A stretch of 64,000 bases of DNA, from NCBI RefSeq assembly GCF_902464545.1, contig NZ_CABQJR010000008.1:6737-70736 (forward strand). Reading direction: 5' to 3'. Both the position numbers and the translations under genes were made by a program. Source of the stretch: an uncultured Senegalimassilia sp. GTDB lineage: Bacteria > Actinomycetota > Coriobacteriia > Coriobacteriales > Eggerthellaceae. This document shows, in pieces, positions 43,469 to 51,716 of this stretch. Within the stretch, counting starts at the first letter, position 1; every line of letters begins with the position of its first letter. Below the pieces are notes generated by a model, which was given only the letters and a program-made list of their open reading frames with translations, did not search any database and had not been told where the DNA came from.

Positions 43469-45502
43469 ATGGCAGCGGCTGAGGAGATGGTGTTCGCAAC
43501 GCATGGCGCGAAAGCGCAGGAGGTGGTGGCGCGCGCCCTTGCGGCGCCGGTGAGCCTTGCGGCCGATCAGGTGCGCGAGGTGAGCCCGGGGCGCTCGCAG
43601 GCGGGCGAGGTGTGGTCGCCGCAGCTGCTGCCGTATCAATCATGGGAAGGCGGCTCCGCGCGCGCCGGGCAGGTGGACGGCGATGCCGATGGCGATCTGC
43701 TGGCGGCGGGGTCGTTGGGCATGGGCGTGGACGACGACGCCCGCGCGCGTCTGTTGGCCATGGCGGCCCGTCAGGAGGGTGTGGGCGGCGCCGCTGCCGT
43801 GGACGTGCCCGACGAGCAGGATGCCCCGGCCGTGTCGGTTCAGCGCGAGGAGGCGGGATATGCCCTGGTCGGCTTCGATCTGCGCGCGCTTGCGCAAGCG
43901 ACCGGAGCGCAATCGGGGCTTGCCGTGGTGCTCCCCTCGTTCGTGGACGGCGTTCCCGTGGTGCGCATCGCGCCCGGTGCGTTCGCGCGTCGTTTGGTGC
44001 GCGGCGTGGGTGTCGACGTGCTGGTGGTGCCCGACACGGTGCAGCGCATCGGCGCCGGCGCCTTCTCAGCTTTGCCCGGGCGTCATATCCATCTGGGGGC
44101 GGGCGTGCGCGCCGGCGGTGCCCAGGCCTGCGACCTTTCCGGCGTCACGCCGCCGCTCGAGCGTCGCACCTATTCGGTGAGCGGGGAAAACGAGCATTAT
44201 CAAGCGCAGGACGGCAGCCTGCTTTCCGCGGACGGGAAGATGCTTTTGTTCTGCGCCCCGCCCTATGAAGAGCGTTATGACCTTCCCGACGGCGTGGAGG
44301 TGGTCGGCGAGACGGCGTTCGCGCAGGGTTGCGAGCCGCCGCACGTGGTGTCCGCGCCGGCGTGTTTGCAGCATGTCCGGGTCAAGCAATGGGATGCCGC
44401 GCTGTGGATGTGCCCGGCAGGGTGCGACGGTGCGCGCCGCCTGCGCCGCCGAGGCGTGCGCGTGTGCGGCCCTGACGCCATCGAGGCGGACGGCTGCTGG
44501 TTCGACTGCCGTGACGGCGCGGCCCTGCTGGTGGCGGGCCCGCAGCCCCCGAAGTCCGCATCGAAGCGCTTCGCCAGCGTGGCGGCGCGTGTGCGCGCTG
44601 CTGCGGCCAGCGACGAGGGCGTTGCCGTGGATGCGAAGCAAGCGGCGGCGCGCGCCGAGGCCAACGATTGCGGCGGGCTTGTGTCGGGCGGCAGGTTGGG
44701 ACCGGTCGGCCAGGGGCCGTCGGCGGCGGTGCTCGCGCAGCCCCAGGTCGTCGAAACGTTGGCTTTGCCTGCTCAGGTGCGGGGCGCGGAGTTGACGCGC
44801 ATCGCCCCGAGCGCGTTGCCGTATGCGCCGAAGACCCTGATCATCCCCGCAACGGTTCGCGAAGTGGGAGACGGCAACGCGTGTCGCGGAACGAAGCGCC
44901 TGGTGCTTCCCGAGGGTCTTGAGCGCGTGGGCGCGCACAGCTTCTGCTCGCGCACGCTCGAGGGACCCGTGGCTCTGCCGAAATCGCTTCGGTCGGTGGG
45001 CGAGGGCAGCTTCGAGTTCTCCGTGTGCCGGCTGGCGTGGTCGGGCGTGGCAGTGCATGTGCCCGCCGACCAGCTGCTGAGCTGCTTCACCCTCGACGCC
45101 GAGCCCGGGTGCGACCCGTTCGACCTGCCTCGCTACGACGAGGTGCTCAGATCGGGAAAGAACGTGCCGGACCGTTTAGGGGCGCTGCTGCATCGCCTGG
45201 AGCGGCCCGTTGGGCTGGATGCGCAGATGCAGGCCGCCTTCGCCGACGAAGTGCGCGCCGCGGGGCGCGAGGCGCTCGTGCGCATCGCCCGGGAGGGCAG
45301 CCTGGAGATGGTGCGTCAGCTGGCCGATCTAGGGCTTATGGAAGATAAACGCTTCGACGCGCAGATCGAGCTGCTGCGCCAGGGCAACCGCATGGATTGC
45401 GTGGCATTCCTCATGGAGCGGCGGCATCGCACCGGCGCGCAGGTCGATGGGGGCGGCGAGCAGGATGCGCCTGCAAGCTTGAGGAGCAAGTTCGCCCTTT
45501 AG
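43469..45502 (+). CDS. BspA-type leucine-rich-repeat protein, ankyrin-like C terminus
   Basis: A 677-residue protein without signal peptide or membrane helix. Two regions carry BspA/LRR_5 units with the pattern LxIPxTVxxIGxGAF: about 130-205 (VLVVPDTVQRIGAGAF) and about 420-510 (LIIPATVREVGDGN, LVLPEGLERVGAHSF, VALPKSLRSVGEGSF). The last ~100 residues (ALVRIAREGSLEMVRQLADLGL, then IELLRQGNRMDCVAFLM) read like degenerate ankyrin repeats. Start at the ATG six bases after GGGAGGTG. The divergent MoxR and VWA genes suggest a shared function, possibly as a recognition factor, but this is only inference. No close family name is recognised. Confidence 0.75.
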   Translation: MAAAEEMVFATHGAKAQEVVARALAAPVSLAADQVREVSPGRSQAGEVWSPQLLPYQSWEGGSARAGQVDGDADGDLLAAGSLGMGVDDDARARLLAMAARQEGVGGAAAVDVPDEQDAPAVSVQREEAGYALVGFDLRALAQATGAQSGLAVVLPSFVDGVPVVRIAPGAFARRLVRGVGVDVLVVPDTVQRIGAGAFSALPGRHIHLGAGVRAGGAQACDLSGVTPPLERRTYSVSGENEHYQAQDGSLLSADGKMLLFCAPPYEERYDLPDGVEVVGETAFAQGCEPPHVVSAPACLQHVRVKQWDAALWMCPAGCDGARRLRRRGVRVCGPDAIEADGCWFDCRDGAALLVAGPQPPKSASKRFASVAARVRAAAASDEGVAVDAKQAAARAEANDCGGLVSGGRLGPVGQGPSAAVLAQPQVVETLALPAQVRGAELTRIAPSALPYAPKTLIIPATVREVGDGNACRGTKRLVLPEGLERVGAHSFCSRTLEGPVALPKSLRSVGEGSFEFSVCRLAWSGVAVHVPADQLLSCFTLDAEPGCDPFDLPRYDEVLRSGKNVPDRLGALLHRLERPVGLDAQMQAAFADEVRAAGREALVRIAREGSLEMVRQLADLGLMEDKRFDAQIELLRQGNRMDCVAFLMERRHRTGAQVDGGGEQDAPASLRSKFAL

Positions 45503-45518
45503 AGGGGATGGGCGTGCA

Positions 45519-45577
45519 AGGTTTTCGGGGGTATGGGGAGGTTTCCTGCCAACTTATGTCGGATACCCCGAAAAGCC
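45519..45577 (+). other. Hairpin between the LRR gene and recN
   Basis: TTTTCGGGG-G-TAT (45522-45534) pairs with ATACCCCGAAAA (45563-45574), leaving one bulged G, across a 28-base loop. It lies 20 bases after the LRR stop. No T-tract follows, so terminator activity is doubtful. Confidence 0.4.
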
Positions 45578-45611
45578 CCCCGCGTGCGCGCTTGTTGTGC
45601 GGTAACGCTGG

Positions 45612-45617
45612 TATACT
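45612..45617 (+). promoter_or_regulatory. -10 box for recN
   Basis: TATACT lies 62 bases before the recN start codon; CGCTTG at 17 bases spacing is a weak -35. No SOS box was found here. Confidence 0.4.
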
Positions 45618-45678
45618 GTGCCATATAGAACAGCCGTACGTGTTGCGGCCGCATGATCCGCACGCAGAAGGAACCGCC

Positions 45679-47355
45679 ATGATCGACGAGATGCAAGTTA
45701 AGAACCTGGCGCTGATAAAGCAGGCCTCCCTTGTCCCCGCTCAGGGCCTGACCGTGCTCACGGGTGAGACGGGCGCTGGCAAAACGGCGTTGCTGTCGGC
45801 GCTCAAGCTGCTTATGGGATCCCGCGCGGACAAGGATTCCGTGCGCGATGGCCAGGATGGCTTGGAGGTCAGCGGACGTTTCTTCGGGCTTTCCCGCGCG
45901 TCCTCTGATGGCGATGAGCCGCGCGAAGACGAAGATGAGCTGGTGGCCGTGCGCCGCGTGGGCGCCGACGGGCGCTCGCGCGTCACGCTTGACGGCCGCA
46001 TGGCAAGCGTGCGGGAGCTGGCGGGTACGGTGTCGCCTTCCATCGATTTGTGCGGCCAGCACGATCAGCAGCAGCTATTGAAGCCGGCGGCGCACGTAGG
46101 GATGCTCGACGCATGGGCCGGGCAGAGCGTGGCCGAGGCGCTTCACGCGTATCAGGGGGCGTTCGCCGAGGCGTCGCGGGCGGCGGCGGAGCTTGCCCGG
46201 GTCCGCGATGCCGGAGCCGCCTCGTCGGCGAAGCTCGATGAGGCGCGCTTCGTGTTGCAGCGCATCGATGCCGTGGACCCGCGCGAGGGCGAATACGAGG
46301 AGCTTTCGGCTAAGCTTGCCCGCGCCGAGCACGCTGAAACGCTTGCGATGTCGGCATATCGCGCGCATCAGGCGCTCGGGGGCGACGAGGGCGCCATCGA
46401 TTTGCTGGGCAGCGCCGCGGCGGCCCTGGACGAAGGGTCCCGCTACGACCCTGAGCTCGGCAAGCTTGCGGAATCCCTGCGCGAGGCGGGGTATGTGCTG
46501 GAGGACGTTTCGCGCACAGCCCGGGACTATCGCGATGGGGTGGAATTCGACCCTGAGGAACTGGAGCGAGGGCAAGAGCGCATGGCGGCCTTGCAGGGGC
46601 TCATGCGCACCTACGGGCCGCGCATGGCCGATGTGCTTGCGGCGCGCGACGAGGCTGCTGACCTGGTGTCGTTGGTGGATGATGCCGAGGAGCGCGAGCG
46701 TGTCGCGCAGCGAGCGGTCGATGCCGCCGAACAGGCATTGGCGGCGGCGGCGCGGACCCTCGACGATGCGCGCGGCGAAGCTGCGCCAAGGTTCTCCCAG
46801 GCGGTGTCGGCGCAGATGCAGCGGTTGGAGATGGGCACGGCGCAGCTCGTGTGCGAGCAGCGTGCGCTGCCGCGCGCATCGTGGACCCGCTCCGGTGCGT
46901 CGGAGGTGGAGTTCATGTTCCAGCCCGGCGCCGGCATGCAGGCCCGCCCGCTTGCCCGCATAGCCTCGGGCGGCGAGGTCAGCCGCGTCATGCTGGCCAT
47001 AAAGGTGGTGCTCGGGCAGGCCGACAGCGTTGATACGCTGGTGTTCGACGAGGTGGATGCCGGCGTAGGCGGCTCCGTGGCCGTGGCGCTGGCGGAGGTC
47101 CTGGCGGACCTTGCCCGCAGCCATCAGGTCATCGTGGTGACGCACTTGGCCCAGGTTGCCGTGCATGGCGATGTGCACTATGCGGTCACCAAGATAGCCG
47201 GCGACGATGGGATGCCCCAGACCTGCCTGCGACAGCTATCCGCTGACGAGCGGCCCGCCGAGATCGCCCGTATGCTTTCCGGCGACGCCACGGAGGCATC
47301 GCTTGCCCATGCGCGCGAGATGCTCGGGGCCGTGAAGGGCGCGCAAGGGGAATGA
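45679..47355 (+). CDS. recN: DNA repair protein RecN
   Basis: RecN is an SMC-like ATPase recruited to double-strand breaks. The 558-residue protein has the N-terminal ATP-binding half MQVKNLALIKQ with TGETGAGKTALLSALKLLMG, the IDLCGQHDQQQLL motif, a helical coiled-coil middle, and the C-terminal half with ASGGEVSRVMLAIKVVL, Walker B FDEVDAGVGG and VVTHLAQVA. Start is the ATG nine bases after AGAAGGA; upstream in-frame codons overlap the LRR gene and add nothing conserved. The product is normal in length for the family. A terminator follows. Confidence 0.95.
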   Translation: MIDEMQVKNLALIKQASLVPAQGLTVLTGETGAGKTALLSALKLLMGSRADKDSVRDGQDGLEVSGRFFGLSRASSDGDEPREDEDELVAVRRVGADGRSRVTLDGRMASVRELAGTVSPSIDLCGQHDQQQLLKPAAHVGMLDAWAGQSVAEALHAYQGAFAEASRAAAELARVRDAGAASSAKLDEARFVLQRIDAVDPREGEYEELSAKLARAEHAETLAMSAYRAHQALGGDEGAIDLLGSAAAALDEGSRYDPELGKLAESLREAGYVLEDVSRTARDYRDGVEFDPEELERGQERMAALQGLMRTYGPRMADVLAARDEAADLVSLVDDAEERERVAQRAVDAAEQALAAAARTLDDARGEAAPRFSQAVSAQMQRLEMGTAQLVCEQRALPRASWTRSGASEVEFMFQPGAGMQARPLARIASGGEVSRVMLAIKVVLGQADSVDTLVFDEVDAGVGGSVAVALAEVLADLARSHQVIVVTHLAQVAVHGDVHYAVTKIAGDDGMPQTCLRQLSADERPAEIARMLSGDATEASLAHAREMLGAVKGAQGE

Positions 47356-47437
47356 AGCGCGGCGCGTCGGCCCTGCAGGTCTCGACGTACCCGTTCGGGG
47401 TTTTCCGGGTCGCCACATGGGAATCGTATAGCTTGAG

Positions 47438-47466
47438 GGCCGTCGGCTGAGCCGGCGGCCTTTTTG
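47438..47466 (+). terminator. Terminator after recN
   Basis: GGCCGTCGGC pairs with GCCGGCGGCC (one wobble) around TGA, followed by TTTTTGAG. It lies about 80 bases past the recN stop. The following 350 bases to the tRNA contain no gene. Confidence 0.8.
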
Positions 47467-47620
47467 AGTTTGCGTGAAGGAATCGGGCTTGTGGCGCGTA
47501 GGGCGGATTCTCGCCCGGGCGCCGGTGCGTCCCGGGTCCGTAAAACGGAAGGTGCATCCGTTTTCGGGCGCTGCCCCATGTCGGGCCCGGGCTTTTGGCG
47601 CGAAAAGCGCGTTGGTTTTC

Positions 47621-47648
47621 GGGCGTCGGCGCAGGCCGGCGTCCATTT
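47621..47648 (+). terminator. Plus-strand hairpin of a facing pair
   Basis: GGGCGTCGGC pairs with GCCGGCGTCC around GCAG and is followed by ATTTTTAT. Its 18-base core (47622-47639) recurs as an exact inverted copy at 47712-47729. Confidence 0.45.
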
Positions 47649-47729
47649 TTATGGGTGCGACGTATGGGTGGAAGGCTTGCGTGGCCGAATTAAAGCTCGT
47701 AAAAAGAGGCACCGGCCTGCGCCGACGCC
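47622..47729. repeat. 18-bp perfect inverted repeat downstream of recN
   Basis: GGCGTCGGCGCAGGCCGG (47622-47639) and its reverse complement (47712-47729) flank 72 bases without a gene. Each arm is itself able to fold into a hairpin. Confidence 0.8.
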
Positions 47730-47733
47730 TCTA
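47704..47733 (-). terminator. Minus-strand hairpin of a facing pair
   Basis: On the minus strand AGAGGCGTCGGC pairs, with wobbles, with GCCGGTGCCTCT around GCAG and is followed by TTTTAC. It is a second stop for transcription coming from the tRNA-Val gene. Confidence 0.5.
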
Positions 47734-47774
47734 ATTCAGACACGCTTTTACCTTATAAGCCCCTGGTTGCCCTG

Positions 47775-47809
47775 AAAAAAGAAAAGGTCAGACGAAAAAC
47801 GTCTGACCT
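47775..47809 (-). terminator. Terminator of the tRNA-Val gene
   Basis: A perfect ten-base stem AGGTCAGACG/CGTCTGACCT with five-base loop, followed on the minus strand by TTTCTTTTTT. It lies 11 bases past the encoded CCA end. Confidence 0.9.
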
Positions 47810-47819
47810 GCGGTTTTAA

Positions 47820-47894
47820 TGGTGGCCGGTACAGGATTTGAACCTGTGACCTTGTGCTTGTAAGGCACCTGCGCTCCCGCTGCGCCAACCGGCC
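47820..47894 (-). tRNA. tRNA-Val (anticodon TAC)
   Basis: The minus strand folds into a full cloverleaf of 75 bases including encoded CCA: acceptor GGCCGGT/ACCGGCC, D arm GCGC/GCGC, anticodon loop CTTACAA with anticodon TAC, and T arm ACAGG-TTCAAAT-CCTGT. The anticodon stem has a G-A pair at its first position (27-43); all other stems are intact. It reads GUA and GUG valine codons. Confidence 0.95.
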
Positions 47895-47920
47895 GTTGAT
47901 TCCCTGAATGGGTGAAGCTT

Positions 47921-47949
47921 ATTGTCGCATAAGAAACCCGCTTTCGCAA
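47921..47949 (-). promoter_or_regulatory. Promoter of tRNA-Val
   Basis: On the minus strand TTGCGA (47949-47944) and GACAAT (47926-47921) are separated by 17 bases, and the tRNA 5' end is 27 bases downstream. Confidence 0.6.
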
Positions 47950-48169
47950 ATACTGCACAACCCGTCGATGCCGCTGGGCTTGCTCGAGTTTGTCCGAGCC
48001 TGCCCTTCGGGTCGGCGGGTTTTTGCGTTTGGAGAGCGGGCAGGGGGATTCCGCATGGCTTCGGGTTGGACGGCCCTGCAAGGTTTTGACGACAAGAGGC
48101 GGCGTTGCCGGCAAGGGTTTCGCAAGGTGGCGTTCCCATACTGGATGCTGCGAAGCGAAGGAGGTGCGC

Positions 48170-48823
48170 ATGAGACGGAACAAGACCGCTGCGGCGGGTG
48201 CGATATGCGGCGTGCTGTGCGCGTTGTGCGTGCTCGGATATACCCAGTCGGTGCGCGGCGAGGCAGAGCGCGCCCGTGCTGACGCCCTGGCGCGCTACGG
48301 CGGCGATCAGGTGGAGGTTTGCGTGGCGAAACGAGACATAGCCGCAGGTGAAACGGTTGATTCCGGAGCCGTGGAGGTGCGTCTGTGGGTGGCCGACCTC
48401 CTGCCGCCCGAAGCGGTGCGGCAAACATCGGAGGTTGTGGGGTCGAAGGCGTCTTCAACGGTGCTTTCCGGCGAGGTCCTCTCCGCAAGAAGGTTCGGCG
48501 TGGCATCGGCGGCCATAGACGTGCCCGATGGCAAGGTTGCGATCAGCGTGCCGGCCAAGGACGTTCAGGCGGTGGGCGGTGCGGTGTCGGCGGGTTCATC
48601 GGTGGACGTGTATGCCACGGGAAGCGCTGCCACGCAAGCGTTGGCGCGGGGCGTGAACGTGTTGGCAACCAGCGCTGGAACGGACGATCGGCAGGCATCG
48701 GGATCGGCCTCGAAGGTGACGTGGGTGACGCTTGCCGTCGACCCGAACCAGGTGGAGGAGCTTGTGTCGGCGGCTCAGAAAACCGAGCTGTATCTGACCT
48801 TGCCCGGCGCGGATGCGAGGTGA
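48170..48823 (+). CDS. cpaB: Flp pilus assembly protein CpaB/RcpC (first copy)
   Basis: A 217-residue protein of the CpaB/RcpC type, which works at the outer side of the membrane in Tad pilus biogenesis. One N-terminal membrane helix (about 8-26) is followed by an SAF domain with VEVCVAKRDIAAGETVDSGAVEVRLW and LSGEVLSARRF, then the RcpC region VAISVPAKDVQAVGGAVSAGSSVDVYA and a final VTLAVDPNQVEELVSAAQ. It starts with ATG six bases after GAAGGAGG and opens the Tad region. The 276 bases between tRNA-Val and this gene hold the tRNA promoter and no gene; a cpaB promoter is not obvious. Confidence 0.88.
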   Translation: MRRNKTAAAGAICGVLCALCVLGYTQSVRGEAERARADALARYGGDQVEVCVAKRDIAAGETVDSGAVEVRLWVADLLPPEAVRQTSEVVGSKASSTVLSGEVLSARRFGVASAAIDVPDGKVAISVPAKDVQAVGGAVSAGSSVDVYATGSAATQALARGVNVLATSAGTDDRQASGSASKVTWVTLAVDPNQVEELVSAAQKTELYLTLPGADAR

Positions 48824-48855
48824 GAGCGGTATTAAAGCAAACGGAAGGAGAAGGG

Positions 48856-50385
48856 ATGTCCATGCCGTTGGTGGCGCTGTGCGCCGATGAGGAATGCTTT
48901 CGGCATCCGGAGCTGTTGGGCCTTGAGGGGGAGAACCTGCTTGCGCAGCAGTGGCTCATGCCGTTCACGTCCGCCGAAGCGGCGCGTACGGCGTTGCGCG
49001 ATGCGGTGAGCGTGCAGGAGGTATGGGTGGTTTCCTGCGCGGATGTGGCCCCTATCAACCTTGCGGCGGCGTTGAAGCACGATCGCGCCGATAGGCGCGT
49101 GTGCATGCTGACGGCGCAGGAATCGGGGTCGCTTCGGTCCAGGACGACCGCGGCGGGCGTGGATGCGTCGTTGACCAGGCAGGCCTTCGTCGAGCGGTAT
49201 GCGCAGTGCAAGCAGGCGGCCATGCGGGCGATCGAGCTGCAGACGGGGATCGGCCCTGGGGCCGGCTGCGCGCCTGCGGGGGAGGCGGCCGTGTCGCAAC
49301 AGGCGGCGTTCGGCAACGCGCCTTCGGCCGCTTCCCCGTACGGAACGGTCGCAATGCCTACGGCCGGCTTTCCGGGGGCGCTTGAGGGCGCGGCGGCACC
49401 CGCGGCGGCGATGGCTTCGTCTGCGGGGGTCCAGCTGGGAGGATCGTATACGCCGGCGAGCGCCCAGACGGGCCTTGCCGCCCCATCGGCGACGAAGGCC
49501 TTTGCCGCAACCGCTTCCCCCTATGGGACCGCATCGGGACCGGGAGCTTCTGGAAGCTCCTCGGCTTCGGCGGCGAACCTGCAGCACCCTACGGCGAAGG
49601 GCTTTTTGCTGCCGGTGGTGAGCGGCAGCGGGGGCGCGGGCAAAAGCGCGGTCGCGTTGCTTGCGGCGCATGCGGCCCAGGGGCTGGGCCTGCGTACGCT
49701 GCTGCTCGACTTCGACCTGCAGTTCGGCGACATGGCGCAGCTCATGGGCGTGAAAAAGCCCCTGCGCATCGACGAGGTGCTTGCCCGGCCCGAACGCTTG
49801 GCCCAGCTTGCCTGCGAGGGGAAGGTGCCGGCGCTGCTGACCGCTCCGGAGCATGTGGATGCCGCAGAGGCGGTGGTGGCGCAGGCCCCGGCGCTTCTGG
49901 ATGCCGTGCGAGAACGCTTCGACGTGATCGTGGCGAACACGGGCGGTGCGTGGGCCGAGCAGCATGCGGTGCTGCTGGAGCGCAGTTCGAAGGCGCTGTT
50001 CCTTGTCGACCAGCGAGCCACGTCGGTGCATGCGGCGCAGCGCGCGCTCGACCTATGCGCTCGTTGCGGCATAGCCGTCAACCCGTTCCTGTTCACGCTG
50101 AACGGCTGCGGCAAGGGGGCGCCGTTGTCGTCGATGGATGTGTCGTGCGCGTTGAAGGGGGCTCATGTGCATGAGCTGCCCGATGGCGGCGCCGATGTGG
50201 AGGAGCTTCTGGCGGCGGGGCTGGTGGGCGACCTGATCGATTCGCGTAACGATCTGTTCGAGGGCATCGAGGAGCTTATGGCCGAGATATTGCCTGGCGT
50301 ATCGGCTGCGGCGGGGTCTTCGCGCGAGGGGCCGGGCATGCCCTTCCTTCGCGGAAAGCGCTCGCGCAAGCGCAAGAAGGCCTGA
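48856..50385 (+). CDS. tadZ: TadZ/CpaE-like pilus localisation ATPase
   Basis: A 509-residue protein. The N-terminal ~120 residues resemble the degenerate receiver domain of TadZ; a long Ala/Ser/Pro/Gly-rich linker runs to ~250; the rest is a ParA/MinD-type ATPase with LLPVVSGSGGAGKSAVALL, LLLDFDLQFGDMAQLMGV and FDVIVANTGG. The deviant Walker A lacks the signature first lysine (SGGAGKS instead of KGGxGK[ST]), as in several TadZ proteins. TadZ places the Tad machinery at a cell pole. The ATG follows GGAAGGAGAAGGG. cpaF begins 2 bases after its stop. Confidence 0.86.
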   Translation: MSMPLVALCADEECFRHPELLGLEGENLLAQQWLMPFTSAEAARTALRDAVSVQEVWVVSCADVAPINLAAALKHDRADRRVCMLTAQESGSLRSRTTAAGVDASLTRQAFVERYAQCKQAAMRAIELQTGIGPGAGCAPAGEAAVSQQAAFGNAPSAASPYGTVAMPTAGFPGALEGAAAPAAAMASSAGVQLGGSYTPASAQTGLAAPSATKAFAATASPYGTASGPGASGSSSASAANLQHPTAKGFLLPVVSGSGGAGKSAVALLAAHAAQGLGLRTLLLDFDLQFGDMAQLMGVKKPLRIDEVLARPERLAQLACEGKVPALLTAPEHVDAAEAVVAQAPALLDAVRERFDVIVANTGGAWAEQHAVLLERSSKALFLVDQRATSVHAAQRALDLCARCGIAVNPFLFTLNGCGKGAPLSSMDVSCALKGAHVHELPDGGADVEELLAAGLVGDLIDSRNDLFEGIEELMAEILPGVSAAAGSSREGPGMPFLRGKRSRKRKKA

Positions 50386-50387
50386 TT

Positions 50388-51716
50388 ATGACGCTGGCCG
50401 AGCGTGCGCAGGCGTTGGGTGCGGGTGGCGGCGAAGGTCATGCGCCCACGGCGACGCTTGCGCGCCTGAAGGAGGATGTGCGCCTGTTCGTGTCGGTGGA
50501 CGACATAGCGGCATTGATGGCCTTCGAGCCGGCGCGGGCGCGAAGCGAGCTTTTAGGGGCGTGCCGCCAGGCGTTCGCGCTGCCCGTGTGGCAGGGGGCC
50601 GATGCCTTGCGCCGATCGAGGCTCTCCGAGCAGTTGATCGACGAGGTGTTCGGCTTCGGCCCTTTGCAGCCGTTGCTGGCCGATCCGACCATCACCGAGA
50701 TCATGGTGAACGGCCCCGGCGACGTGTTCTTCGAGCGGCAAGGGCGCCTTGTGCGCAGCGACCGGGCGTTTTCAAGCCAAGCTCAGCTTCGGGCGCTTAT
50801 CGATCGCGTGCTCGGGCCGCTCGGCAGGCGCGTGGATGAGTCGTCGCCTATGGTGAACGCCCGCATGCCCGAAGGCCATCGCGTGCACGTGGTCATCCCG
50901 CCGCTCGCGCCCGACGGGCCCATCGTCACCATCCGCAAGTTCACCCAGCGCGTGATAACGCTTGCGGAGATGGAGCGCTTCGGCTCGATCGACGGGCATT
51001 TGCGGCGCTTTCTGGAATGGGCGGTGCTTGCGCGCAAGAACGTGGTGGTGGCGGGCGGCACGGGCAGCGGCAAGACCACGTTGCTCAACGCATTGTCATG
51101 CTGCATTCCCGCAGGTGAGCGCATCGTGACCATCGAGGATACGGCCGAGCTGCGCTTTCTCGAGCATCCCCACGTGGTGCGCCTGGAGGCGCGCCCGCGC
51201 AACGCCGAGGGGGCGGGCGAGGTGACCATCCGCGAGCTGGTGATCAATGCGTTGCGCATGCGCCCTGACCGCATCGTGGTAGGCGAGTGTCGCGGCGCGG
51301 AGGCGGTGGACATGCTCACCGCGATGAACACCGGGCACGACGGGTCGCTCACCACGCTGCATGCCAACTCCCCGCGCGACGTGCTTTCCCGCGTGGTGAC
51401 CATGGTCCGCTACGGCGTCGATCTGCCCGTGGATGTGATCGAGGCGAATGCGGCAAGCGCATTCGATGTGGTGGTGCAGACGTCGCGGGCGCTCAGCGGC
51501 AGGCGATGCGTGACCCATGTGTCGGAGCTTGCGTACGACCAAAGGGCGCGGGCTTGCAGCGTGAGGACGTTGTTCGAGCGGCGTTCTCCCGAAGAAGCGG
51601 GGTCATGGCAGGCCCTGCCTGATTGGGTGGACGACCTGCCCGAAACCATCGGGCTTGATGGGGAGGAGGTATTGGAATGGAAGCATCTGGCGTGTTCGGG
51701 GCAGGGGCTGTCATAG
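50388..51716 (+). CDS. cpaF: Tad pilus secretion ATPase CpaF/TadA (first copy)
   Basis: The hexameric motor ATPase of the Tad system, a type II/IV secretion ATPase. The 442-residue protein shows GPLQPLLADPTITEIMVNG, Walker A VVAGGTGSGKTTLLNAL, the Asp box IVTIEDTAELRF, the Walker B region MRPDRIVVGECRGAEAVDML and the His box NTGHDGSLTTLHANSPRDVLSR, so it is complete. The C terminus overlaps the tadB gene by 40 bases. It gives the reference against which the second, truncated copy near the window end can be judged. Confidence 0.95.
   Translation: MTLAERAQALGAGGGEGHAPTATLARLKEDVRLFVSVDDIAALMAFEPARARSELLGACRQAFALPVWQGADALRRSRLSEQLIDEVFGFGPLQPLLADPTITEIMVNGPGDVFFERQGRLVRSDRAFSSQAQLRALIDRVLGPLGRRVDESSPMVNARMPEGHRVHVVIPPLAPDGPIVTIRKFTQRVITLAEMERFGSIDGHLRRFLEWAVLARKNVVVAGGTGSGKTTLLNALSCCIPAGERIVTIEDTAELRFLEHPHVVRLEARPRNAEGAGEVTIRELVINALRMRPDRIVVGECRGAEAVDMLTAMNTGHDGSLTTLHANSPRDVLSRVVTMVRYGVDLPVDVIEANAASAFDVVVQTSRALSGRRCVTHVSELAYDQRARACSVRTLFERRSPEEAGSWQALPDWVDDLPETIGLDGEEVLEWKHLACSGQGLS

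Noticed and set aside
45620..45645. GAACA...TGTT before recN as a possible SOS box
   Set aside because: The spacing between half-sites is too long for the LexA pattern seen at uvrB.
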